DNA of 64,000 bases from Burkholderiaceae bacterium (GTDB taxonomy: Bacteria; Pseudomonadota; Gammaproteobacteria; Burkholderiales; Burkholderiaceae_C), in contig JAKLLA010000003.1 in assembly GCA_023150375.1 (NCBI GenBank), positions 1-64,000 of the forward strand, in the 5' to 3' direction. A program made the translations under genes and the position numbers. Position 1 is the stretch's first letter; each line of letters opens with the position of its first letter. Below the pieces are notes generated by a model that was not told the origin of the DNA, searched no databases, and saw only the letters and a program-made list of their open reading frames with translations. Positions 38,356 through 47,352 of this stretch are shown piece by piece.

Positions 38356-38907
38356 GGTCGACGCCGCTGCGCCCAGGCCGATCGACGCCAGCCAGTCGTC
38401 GATCCCCTCACGCCGGGGCGGCTGCACCGCCGCGCCGCCGGTGAAGCGCTGCCAGGCCTCCTGGTAGCGCGGGTTCACCGCGGTCAGCAGCGGAATGCCC
38501 TCGGCCAGCAGGTCGAGCAGTTCGGCGCTGAAGCCCCGGCCGTCGGCCTCCATCTCGCCGAAGCGGTTGCAGATCACCAGGTCGGGCTGCTCCTGCAGTG
38601 CCCGGCGCAGCACCTGGCTGGCGCGGGCGAAACCCTGCGGATCGCCCCGGCAGGCCTTCGAATCGCGGCCCATCGGCTGCGACACCAGGTAGGTGTCCCC
38701 GGTGGCCAGGTCGAGCAGCACCATCGAGCAGGCGCAGTCCGGCTGGCCCTCCTTGGCGTCCGGGTAGGTCATGCACAGGCCGCGCACCCGCAGGCCGCGC
38801 GATTGCAGCTCACGCGCCAGGTCGAGCAGCAGGGCATCCATGTCGCAGCTGCGGTCGTGCAGCAGCGCGAGCGCAGGCAGGGCGGGTTCTTCGGCGGGGG
38901 TGGGCAT
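38344..38907 (-). CDS. DUF2478 domain protein
   Basis: A 187-residue protein of the DUF2478 family, whose members are P-loop-like proteins often found near molybdate genes. The N-terminus LALLHDRSCDMDALLLDLAR and the middle DLVICNRFGEMEADGRGFSAELLDLL fit. No canonical Walker A lysine is present at the N-terminus, where SCDMD replaces the usual GxxGKT. No molybdenum gene lies nearby here. The ATG at 38907 is chosen; an in-frame ATG at 38931 would extend it by eight residues. Confidence 0.75.
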   Translation of the reverse strand: MPTPAEEPALPALALLHDRSCDMDALLLDLARELQSRGLRVRGLCMTYPDAKEGQPDCACSMVLLDLATGDTYLVSQPMGRDSKACRGDPQGFARASQVLRRALQEQPDLVICNRFGEMEADGRGFSAELLDLLAEGIPLLTAVNPRYQEAWQRFTGGAAVQPPRREGIDDWLASIGLGAAASTAAG

Positions 38908-39144
38908 GGCGGGGCGTCCTTTCCCCGTCATCCTAGTGCAGCCAGCGGATCGAACCGCGCCGACCGGGAGGGGTTCGCAGCGCCGTCGCCGGGGCGATGG
39001 CCGGGCGGCATTGTTCATCATCGTGAACAGTGATTCGCCCCGCACCCCCCTGGTGCCCGGACGGCCACCTTCCTAGACTGCCGCATCCCCCTCGGCCGGC
39101 GCTGCGCGCGCCACCGCCGCGCCCCCGTTCGACCGGAGACTGCC

Positions 39145-40668
<1,524 letters not shown>

Positions 40669-40708
40669 GCGCGGGCGGGCGGGCGGCCCGCTCGGCCATA
40701 CTGTGCCG

Positions 40709-41659
40709 ATGGACCTGCGCCGCCTCGAATCCCTCTGGGCCCATGTGCATGGGCTGACGGTGCTGGCCGACCTGGGCAGCTACACCGCTGCGGCGCGGCG
40801 GCTGGGCATCAGCAAGGCGGCGATGAGCCAGCGCATCCGCGAGCTCGAGCACGCCGCCGGCGTACCGCTGGTGCGCCGCACCACCCGCAGCGTGCGGCTC
40901 ACCGAGGCCGGGCTGCAGCTGGTGGAGGCCAGCCGGGGCGCCTTCGCGCAGATCGAGCGCGGCTTCGAATCGGTGCGCAACCTGGCCGAGGCGCCGCGCG
41001 GCCTGCTGCGCGTGACCGCCCCCGTGGCGCTGGGGCGCCAGCATGTGGTGCCGCGGCTGCCGGCCTTCCTGGCGGCCTACCCGCTGCTGCGGGTGGAGCT
41101 GCAGCTCTCCGACCACCTGGCCTCGCTGGCGCAGGAGGGGTTCGACCTGGCGATCCGCCACTGCGACCGACCGCCGCAGACCCATGTGGCCTGGGCGCTG
41201 GCGTCCACCGAATCCTGGCTGCTGGCATCGCCCGCCTACCTGGCCCGCTGCGGCGCGCCGCAGCACCCCTCGGACCTGGCGGCGCACCCCTGCCTGCACT
41301 ACCCGCGCCCCGGCGAGCCGGCGGTGTGGCGCCTGCGCGCCCGGGGTCCGGGCGCCGATCCGGACGATGACCCGGCCGAGGTGGCCGTGGCCGTCACCGG
41401 CCCCTTCGGCGCCAACAACAGCGAGGCCCTGCGCGAGGCCGCCGTCGCCGGCCTGGGCATCGCCCTGCTGCCGGACTTCAGCGCCCAGGCCGCGCTGCAG
41501 CGCGGCGAACTGCAGCGCGTGCTGCCGCAGTGGCAGGCGCTGGGCGGCTTCGGCAGCCAGGTCTGGGCGATCCGCCCCTACAGCACGCTGGTGCCCAGCT
41601 CGGTGCAGGCGCTGGTGGCGCACCTGCGCGACGGGCTGGCGGGGGGATTCGGGGTCTGA
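40709..41659 (+). CDS. LysR-family transcriptional regulator
   Basis: A 316-residue LysR regulator. The winged helix-turn-helix (residues about 3-62: LESLWAHVHGLTVLADLGSYTAAARRLGISKAAMSQRIRELE, then LVRRTTRSVRLTEAG) is followed by an effector domain with the RVTAPVALGRQHVVPRLPAFLAAYP pattern of the AaeR/DsdC-like subgroup. The ATG at 40709 is preceded by an in-frame GTG at 40703. It follows mmsA on the same strand by 40 bases and may regulate it; the effector is unknown. Confidence 0.88.
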   Translation: MDLRRLESLWAHVHGLTVLADLGSYTAAARRLGISKAAMSQRIRELEHAAGVPLVRRTTRSVRLTEAGLQLVEASRGAFAQIERGFESVRNLAEAPRGLLRVTAPVALGRQHVVPRLPAFLAAYPLLRVELQLSDHLASLAQEGFDLAIRHCDRPPQTHVAWALASTESWLLASPAYLARCGAPQHPSDLAAHPCLHYPRPGEPAVWRLRARGPGADPDDDPAEVAVAVTGPFGANNSEALREAAVAGLGIALLPDFSAQAALQRGELQRVLPQWQALGGFGSQVWAIRPYSTLVPSSVQALVAHLRDGLAGGFGV

Positions 41660-41676
41660 GACCCCGTGCGGGCCCG

Positions 41677-42303
41677 TCAGCCCACCGGATCGCCGCGAGA
41701 ACCCGGCGGCAGCAGCAACCCCTCCTGCCGCGCGATGCGCTCGAGCGCCTCCTCGAAGCGGGCCCGGGCCTGCGCCGCGATCCGGCCCAGCCAGGCGTGC
41801 AGCTCGGCATCGGCAGGACTGCGCTGCTCGCACTGGGCGCTGTAGGCCTCGAAGTGCGACAGGCGGATCAGCAGCTCGGCCACGTGCTGCGGGCATTCGC
41901 AGGCGATGGTGCTGGACAGGCCGGCCATGTCGGCCAGCGCGGCATCGTCCCAGCGCCGCGGCGGCACGGGCGCCGGCGTGGCTGCCGCCGCCGGCAGCGG
42001 CGCCGCCTCGGGGGCGGTGCGCAGCGCGTCCAGCGTCCGGGCATGGCGGCTGGCGATCTGCTGCAACTGCGCCATGTCCAGCCGCGCCAGCTGGCCGATG
42101 GCGTGGCCCCGATCGACCAGCTGGCGGATCAGCGCCAGGCGGCGCACCTCCTCGGCCGAATACAGCCGCTGCCCGCTGACCGAACGCTGGCTGTCGGTGA
42201 GCCGATAGCGCCGCTCCCAGACCCGCAGCGTGGCCACGGGCATGCGCAGCATGCGCGCCACCGCGCCGCTGCGGTGCAGGGTGGGAGGAGATGGGTCGCT
42301 CAT
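41677..42303 (-). CDS. MerR-family regulator of the photolyase cluster (short LitR-like)
   Basis: A 208-residue MerR protein. The N-terminal winged helix is YRSGAVARMLRMPVATLRVWERRY-like (here LHRSGAVARML, then LRVWERRYRL), with GQRLYSAEEVRRLALIRQLVDRGHAIGQLA completing the MerR domain. After an Ala/Pro linker the C-terminal 90 residues are helical (CECPQHVAELLIRLSHFEAYSAQC) and do not contain a full B12-binding domain, unlike LitR/CarH. It is divergent from the DUF2256-photolyase operon, the position of light-response regulators in other bacteria, so it probably controls that operon. The signal it senses is unknown. Confidence 0.85.
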   Translation of the reverse strand: MSDPSPPTLHRSGAVARMLRMPVATLRVWERRYRLTDSQRSVSGQRLYSAEEVRRLALIRQLVDRGHAIGQLARLDMAQLQQIASRHARTLDALRTAPEAAPLPAAAATPAPVPPRRWDDAALADMAGLSSTIACECPQHVAELLIRLSHFEAYSAQCEQRSPADAELHAWLGRIAAQARARFEEALERIARQEGLLLPPGSRGDPVG

Positions 42304-42447
42304 CGGTTCCGGCTCCGGGGGTCGGTTGACCCGCTCTTGACCTGGATTATGGGACTGGATCCCCAGGAGATGCCGACCGGAAGCTGGCCTTGCAGCTTGG
42401 CATGCCTACCATGACCCGCACCGACCCCGACCCTTTCCCCTGCCCCG

Positions 42448-42633
42448 ATGACCTCCAAAGACCCCGGCCTGCGCGGCCACAAGGCCGCCCTGCCGTTCAA
42501 GCCCTGTGCCGCCTGCGGCCGGCCGATGAGCTGGCGCCGGAAGTGGTCGCGCTGCTGGGAGGAGGTGAAGTACTGCTCGGACGCCTGCCGCCGCGGTGCG
42601 AAGGCGACGGAAGCGGGGAGGGGCCATGGCTGA
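42448..42633 (+). CDS. DUF2256 zinc-ribbon-like small protein
   Basis: A 61-residue protein of the DUF2256 family: the core KPCAACGRPMSWRRKWSRCWEEVKYCSDACR has the CxxC...CxxxC arrangement that probably binds zinc. DUF2256 proteins are strongly associated with iron-sulfur photolyases and cryptochromes, as here, but their role is not established. The gene begins the photolyase run, and its stop overlaps the photolyase start by eight bases. The upstream region to the MerR gene holds TTGACC repeats (42326 and 42337) and a TATGGG, possible promoter parts. Confidence 0.88.
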   Translation: MTSKDPGLRGHKAALPFKPCAACGRPMSWRRKWSRCWEEVKYCSDACRRGAKATEAGRGHG

Positions 42634-44191
42634 ACTGCGCCAGCTGGTGATCGTGCTGGGCGACCAGCTCGACCTGGAGGCCGCGGCCTTCGACGGCTTC
42701 GACCCCGCGCAGGACGCGGTGTGGATGGCCGAGGTGGCGGAGGAATCCACCCACATCGTGTCCAGCCAGCCGCGCACCGCGCTCTTCCTGGCGGCGATGC
42801 GCCACTTCGCCCTCGACCTGCGGCAGGCCGGCCGGCCGCTGCACTACACGCGCCTGGAGGATGCCGGCAACCGCGGCAGCCTGGCCGCGCAGCTGCAGGC
42901 CGACCTGGCGCGGCTGCGCCCGCAGCGGCTGGTGCTGACCGCACCGGGCGAGTGGCGGGTGCTCCAGGCGCTGCAGGCGGTGGCACAGGCGGCGGGCCTG
43001 CCGCTGGAGGTTCGGGAGGACCGGCATTTCTTCTGCACCGTGCGCGAGTTCGCCGCCCATGCCAAAGGGCGCCGCGGGCTGCGCATGGAGTTCTTCTACC
43101 GCGAGCAGCGCCAGCGGCACGGCGTGCTGATGGAAGGTGCTCAGGGCGACCAGCCCGCCGGCGGGCGCTGGAACTTCGACGCCGAGAACCGCGAGTCCTT
43201 CGGCCCGCAGGGCCCGGGCTTCCTGCCGCCGCCGCGCTGGTTCGAGCCGGACGAGGTCACCCGCGAGGTGATCGCGCGGGTGCGCCAGCGCTTCGCCGAC
43301 CACCCCGGCCGGCTCGACGCCTTCGCCTGGCCGGTCACGCGCGCGCAGGCGCTCCAGGCGCTGCAGGCCTTCATCGACGAGCGGCTGCCGTACTTCGGCC
43401 GCTGGCAGGACGCGATCTGGCCCGGCGAGCCCTGGCTGTACCACGCTCAGATCTCCGCGTCGCTGAACCTCAAGCTGCTGAACCCGCGCGAGGTGGTGGC
43501 CGCCGCCGAAGCCGCCTGGCGCGCCGGCCGCGCGCCGCTGGCCAGCGTGGAGGGCTTCATCCGCCAGATCCTCGGCTGGCGCGAATACGTGCGCGGCGTC
43601 TACTGGACCCGCATGCCCGGCTACGCCGAGCTGAACGCGCTGGACGCGCAGCAGGACCTGCCCGCCTGGTACTGGAGCGGCGACACCGAGATGGCCTGCC
43701 TGCGCGACGCGATCACGCAGACCCTCACCCATGGCTACGCCCACCACATCCAGCGGCTGATGGTCACCGGCCTGTACGCGCTGCTGCTGGGCGTGCGGCC
43801 GCAGCAGGTGCACGCCTGGTACCTGGGCGTCTACGTCGACGCGGTGGAGTGGGTGGAACTGCCCAACACCCTGGGCATGAGCCAGTACGCCGACGGCGGC
43901 CTGATGGCCAGCAAGCCCTACGCCTCCACCGGCAAGTACCTGCAGCGCATGGGCCCGCACTGCCGCGGCTGCCGTTTCGACCCGGCGCTGCGGGTGGGCG
44001 AGCGCGCCTGCCCCTTCACCACGCTGTACTGGGACTTCCTGCTGCGCCATGAGGCGCAGCTGGCCGGCAACGCCCGCATGGCGCTGCAGGTGAAGAACCT
44101 GGCCCGGCTGGGCGAGGCCGACCGGGCGGCCATCCGCCAGCGGTCGGATGCGATCCGCCGGGGCGAGGTGGGGGTGCCCCATGTCGTCTGA
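42626..44191 (+). CDS. iron-sulfur bacterial cryptochrome/(6-4) photolyase (PhrB-like)
   Basis: A 521-residue protein of the FeS-BCP class. Cys358, Cys446, Cys449 and Cys462 correspond, with a constant offset of eight, to the four [4Fe-4S] ligands of Agrobacterium PhrB (350, 438, 441, 454). The start AELRQLVIVLGDQLDLEAAAF is the class N-terminus, and the FAD domain includes GFIRQILGWREYVRGVYW and NTLGMSQYADGGLMASKPY. It should repair (6-4) photoproducts under blue light. It overlaps both its neighbours (8 and 11 bases), which implies tight translational coupling. Confidence 0.95.
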   Translation: MAELRQLVIVLGDQLDLEAAAFDGFDPAQDAVWMAEVAEESTHIVSSQPRTALFLAAMRHFALDLRQAGRPLHYTRLEDAGNRGSLAAQLQADLARLRPQRLVLTAPGEWRVLQALQAVAQAAGLPLEVREDRHFFCTVREFAAHAKGRRGLRMEFFYREQRQRHGVLMEGAQGDQPAGGRWNFDAENRESFGPQGPGFLPPPRWFEPDEVTREVIARVRQRFADHPGRLDAFAWPVTRAQALQALQAFIDERLPYFGRWQDAIWPGEPWLYHAQISASLNLKLLNPREVVAAAEAAWRAGRAPLASVEGFIRQILGWREYVRGVYWTRMPGYAELNALDAQQDLPAWYWSGDTEMACLRDAITQTLTHGYAHHIQRLMVTGLYALLLGVRPQQVHAWYLGVYVDAVEWVELPNTLGMSQYADGGLMASKPYASTGKYLQRMGPHCRGCRFDPALRVGERACPFTTLYWDFLLRHEAQLAGNARMALQVKNLARLGEADRAAIRQRSDAIRRGEVGVPHVV

Positions 44192-45419
44192 GGCCATGTG
44201 GCCCCCCACCCTGGCCGCCGCCCGGGCGCGCATCGCCGCGGTGCAGCCCGAGGCCTACGCGCGCAGCCGCAACGCGCTGGACGGTGCGGTCACCGGACTG
44301 TCGCCCTACCTGACGCATGGGCTGGTCACGTTGCCGCAGGTGCTGGCCGGCGTCACCGCCGAGCGACCGCTGCCGGTGTCGCACAAGTTCATCTTCGAGC
44401 TGGGCTGGCGCGAGTACTTCCGCCACGTCTGGGCACAGCAGGGCGACGGCATCCTGCAGTCCCTGCACGCCGGGCCGCTGCCGGAGGCCGCCTACCGCCG
44501 CGCGCTGCCGGCCGAGGTCCGCGCCGGCCGGACCGGCCTGCCGGTGGTCGACCGCGCGGTGCAGGCTCTCTACGCCAGCGGCCACCTGCACAACCACGCC
44601 CGCATGTGGCTGGCCAGCGCGCTGGTGCACCTCTACCGCGTGCACTGGCGCGCCGGCGCCGACTGGCTCTACGCCCACCTGCTGGATGGCGACCTGGCCA
44701 GCAACCACCTGAGCTGGCAGTGGGTGGCCGGCACCGGCAGCCGCAAGCCCTACCTCTTCAACGCCGAGAACGTGGCCCGCTACGCCCCGCCGGACTGGCA
44801 CAGCCCGGGCAGCCTGATCGACTGCGGCTACGACGAACTCGACCGCCGCGCGCGCGACCCGGCCTGGCGGCCGCCGGGTCCGCAGGCCGGGGCCGGTGGC
44901 CATGGGGACCTCTTCGATCCCCTGCCCGAACCGCCGCTGCTGGCCGAGCCGCCGGCCGACCTGGGGCTGACCGCACCCGACCCCGCGGCGCTGGCCGGCC
45001 GCGAGGTCTGGCTGGTCCACCCCTGGAGCCTGGGCGAGCCGCCGGCCGACCGGAGCGCCGATGCCCTCGTGCTCGGCGTGTTCGTCTCGGACTTTCACCG
45101 CGCCTGGCCCTGGGCCGAGCGGCGCTGGCGCTTCGTCGGCCGGCGCATGGCCGAGTTGGCGCCGCTGCGCTGGTGGGGCAGCGCCGCCGCACTGGCCCAG
45201 ACGCTGTCCGGCGCCCGGCGGGTGCAGGCGCAGGACGATCCGCACCTCGCGCCCTGGCTGTCCCGCATGGCGCAGTTGCGCCCGGCGCCGCAGCTCTTCC
45301 CGCCGGTGGAGCGCCGCTGCGACTCCTTCTCCCAGTGGTGGACCCGCGCCACTCGCGGGCTGGTGAGCAGCACCGACCTGCTCGCCCGCTGCAACGGCGA
45401 TCCGCCGGGCCCGCCATGA
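44181..45419 (+). CDS. FAD-binding photolyase-like protein with apparently permuted domains
   Basis: A 412-residue protein. Residues about 15-235 are the C-terminal FAD-binding helical domain of photolyases: RNALDGAVTGLSPYLTHGLV, then FELGWREYFRHVW, VVDRAVQALYASGHLHNHARM and the FAD-contacting region DLASNHLSWQWVAGTGS. This domain normally follows an alpha/beta domain, but here it comes first. A Pro/Gly linker (about 236-285) is followed by an alpha/beta-looking part (REVWLVHPWSL, then LVLGVFVSDFHRAWPWAERRW) that resembles the missing N-terminal photolyase domain. It overlaps both neighbouring photolyase genes. Whether it repairs DNA or signals is unknown. The start ATG at 44181 follows from the overlap and the domain start. 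Confidence 0.82.
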   Translation: MSSEAMWPPTLAAARARIAAVQPEAYARSRNALDGAVTGLSPYLTHGLVTLPQVLAGVTAERPLPVSHKFIFELGWREYFRHVWAQQGDGILQSLHAGPLPEAAYRRALPAEVRAGRTGLPVVDRAVQALYASGHLHNHARMWLASALVHLYRVHWRAGADWLYAHLLDGDLASNHLSWQWVAGTGSRKPYLFNAENVARYAPPDWHSPGSLIDCGYDELDRRARDPAWRPPGPQAGAGGHGDLFDPLPEPPLLAEPPADLGLTAPDPAALAGREVWLVHPWSLGEPPADRSADALVLGVFVSDFHRAWPWAERRWRFVGRRMAELAPLRWWGSAAALAQTLSGARRVQAQDDPHLAPWLSRMAQLRPAPQLFPPVERRCDSFSQWWTRATRGLVSSTDLLARCNGDPPGPP

Positions 45420-46930
45420 CGAGCGCTGCGCCCACCGCGCTGGTCTGGTTCAAGCGCGACCTGCGCCTGCGCGACCACGCCCCGCTGACCGAGGCGGCCC
45501 GCTTCGAGCGCGCACTGGCCCTGGCGGTGCTGGAGCCGCAGTGGCTGGCCAGCCCGGAGTGCCACCCGCGCCAGGTGGCCTTCTGGCTCGACGCGGTGCA
45601 GCGGCTGCAGGCCGACCTGGCCGCGCGCGGCCTGCCGCTGCTCGTGCGCGTGGGCGAGCTGCCCCAGGTGCTGCAGGACCTGCGGCGCGAGGTGGCCTTC
45701 ACCCACCTCTTCAGCCACGAGGAAACCGGCCCCGGCTGGAGCTGGACCCGCGACAAGGCGGTGGCCGCCTGGTGCCGTGCCGAGGGCGTGGCCTGGACCG
45801 AGTGGCCGCAGACCGGCGTGCTGCGCCGCCTGCGCTCGCGCGACGGCTGGGCGGCGCGCTGGGCCGCACGCATGAACGCGCCGCGGCTGCCGGCGCCGCG
45901 CGGCTTTGCGGCGCCGCCGGGTTGGGCGATCCAGCAGCCGCCGCTGCCGACCCTGCGCGAGCTGGGCCTGACCGGGCCGGTCCAGGCGCTGCCACCGGCC
46001 GGGGAGCGCGCCGCCTGGGCCACGCTGGGCGACTTCCTCGCCGGCCGCGGCCGGGGCTACCGCCGCGCGCTGTCCAGCCCGCTGACGGCCGAGACCGGCT
46101 GCAGCCGGCTGAGCGAGCACCTGGCCTTCGGGACGCTCTCGATGCGCTGCGTGCACCAGGCCACCGAGGCCCGCATCCGCGCACTGAACGGCAGCGCCAA
46201 CCCTGACACCGACACCGCGCTGGCCCGCGACCTGCGCGCCTTCGCCGGCCGGCTGCGCTGGCACTGCCATTTCATGCAGAAGCTGGAGGACCAGCCGGAC
46301 CTGGAGTTCCGCAACCTGGCCCGCTCGGTGGACGGGCTGCGCCCCGGCGACGGCGTGCACCCGGGCGAGGTCGACCGCGAGCGCCTGGCCGCCTGGTGCG
46401 AGGGCCGCACCGGCTTCCCGATGGTGGACGCCTGCATGCGCCAGCTCGAGGCCACCGGCTGGCTGAACTTCCGCATGCGCGCGATGCTGGTGAGCTTTGC
46501 GGCCTTCCACCTCGGCCTGCACTGGCGCGAGCCCGGGCTGCACCTGGCGCGGCAGTTCCTGGACTTCGAGCCCGGCATCCACTGGAGCCAGATGCAGATG
46601 CAAAGCGGCTGCACCGGCATCAACACCCTGCGCATCTACTCGCCCGCCAAGCAGGCCCGCGACCAGGACCCGACCGGCGAATACCGGCGCCGCTGGCTGC
46701 CCGAGTTCGGCACGCCCGCCTACCCGGCGCCGATCGTCGACGAGCGCGAAGCCGTGGCCGAGATCAAGGCGCGCCTGCACCGACTGCGGCAGACTGCCCC
46801 CGCCCGTGCCGAGGCCGACGCCATCCAGCAGCGCCACGGCTCGCGCCGCAGCGGCCTGCCGTCCACCGCTCGACCCACCCGCCGACCCCGCGCGACGGCC
46901 GTGCCGGACAGCCAGGGGCGGCTGTTCTGA
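45416..46930 (+). CDS. deoxyribodipyrimidine photolyase/cryptochrome
   Basis: A 504-residue photolyase in the standard order. The alpha/beta antenna domain begins ALVWFKRDLRLRDHAPLTEAARF. The FAD domain contains TAETGCSRLSEHLAFGTLSMR, FPMVDACMRQLEATGWLNFRMRAM and HWSQMQMQSGCTGINTLRIYSP. The last part deviates from E. coli PhrB and resembles the group often annotated as cryptochrome/photolyase family. The last 40 residues are an Arg/Pro-rich tail ending QGRLF. Coupled to the preceding gene by an ATGA overlap. It is expected to repair cyclobutane dimers or act as a light sensor. Confidence 0.92.
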   Translation: MTSAAPTALVWFKRDLRLRDHAPLTEAARFERALALAVLEPQWLASPECHPRQVAFWLDAVQRLQADLAARGLPLLVRVGELPQVLQDLRREVAFTHLFSHEETGPGWSWTRDKAVAAWCRAEGVAWTEWPQTGVLRRLRSRDGWAARWAARMNAPRLPAPRGFAAPPGWAIQQPPLPTLRELGLTGPVQALPPAGERAAWATLGDFLAGRGRGYRRALSSPLTAETGCSRLSEHLAFGTLSMRCVHQATEARIRALNGSANPDTDTALARDLRAFAGRLRWHCHFMQKLEDQPDLEFRNLARSVDGLRPGDGVHPGEVDRERLAAWCEGRTGFPMVDACMRQLEATGWLNFRMRAMLVSFAAFHLGLHWREPGLHLARQFLDFEPGIHWSQMQMQSGCTGINTLRIYSPAKQARDQDPTGEYRRRWLPEFGTPAYPAPIVDEREAVAEIKARLHRLRQTAPARAEADAIQQRHGSRRSGLPSTARPTRRPRATAVPDSQGRLF

Positions 46931-46986
46931 CGCGGCGCGGCGCTGCGCCTGCCCTGCCCGCCGCCCCCCTCACCCGGAGCCCTGCG

Positions 46987-47328
46987 ATGTCCGACAGCCC
47001 CTTCTTTCGCCGCCTGCCCGGCAGCCTGCGCGCTGCGCCCGGCCTGGAACACCGCGTCTGGCGCCGCCTGCCCGCCCTGTTGTTCTGGGGCACGCTGCTG
47101 CCGCTGCTGCTGGCGGGGCTGAACCACTGGCTCGCCCCCGCGGCCGCCCCCGACGCCCCACTGGACGGCGCCGTACTGCTGCGCGACTTCCTGCTGATCG
47201 GCTGGGTGGTGCTGCACTGGACGCTGGTGCTCACCGTCGCGATCGGCTGCTTCATCGTGCGGGTGATGAAGGGGCCGGCTTATGTGGCGGATGGATATCC
47301 CTTGCCTGATCCTGGGAAGCGCGGCTGA
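46987..47328 (+). CDS. small two-helix membrane protein at the end of the photolyase run
   Basis: A 113-residue protein with two hydrophobic helices (about 27-48, LPALLFWGTLLPLLLAGLN, and about 67-92, LLIGWVVLHWTLVLTVAIG). The N-terminus is basic and the C-terminus is PLPDPGKRG. I do not recognise the family. A GGAG ribosome-binding site is at about 46976. It follows the photolyase by 56 bases on the same strand and may be co-transcribed, but a light-related role is only inferred from position. Confidence 0.7.
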   Translation: MSDSPFFRRLPGSLRAAPGLEHRVWRRLPALLFWGTLLPLLLAGLNHWLAPAAAPDAPLDGAVLLRDFLLIGWVVLHWTLVLTVAIGCFIVRVMKGPAYVADGYPLPDPGKRG

Positions 47329-47352
47329 TCCGCCGCCCTGCGGCCGACGGCC

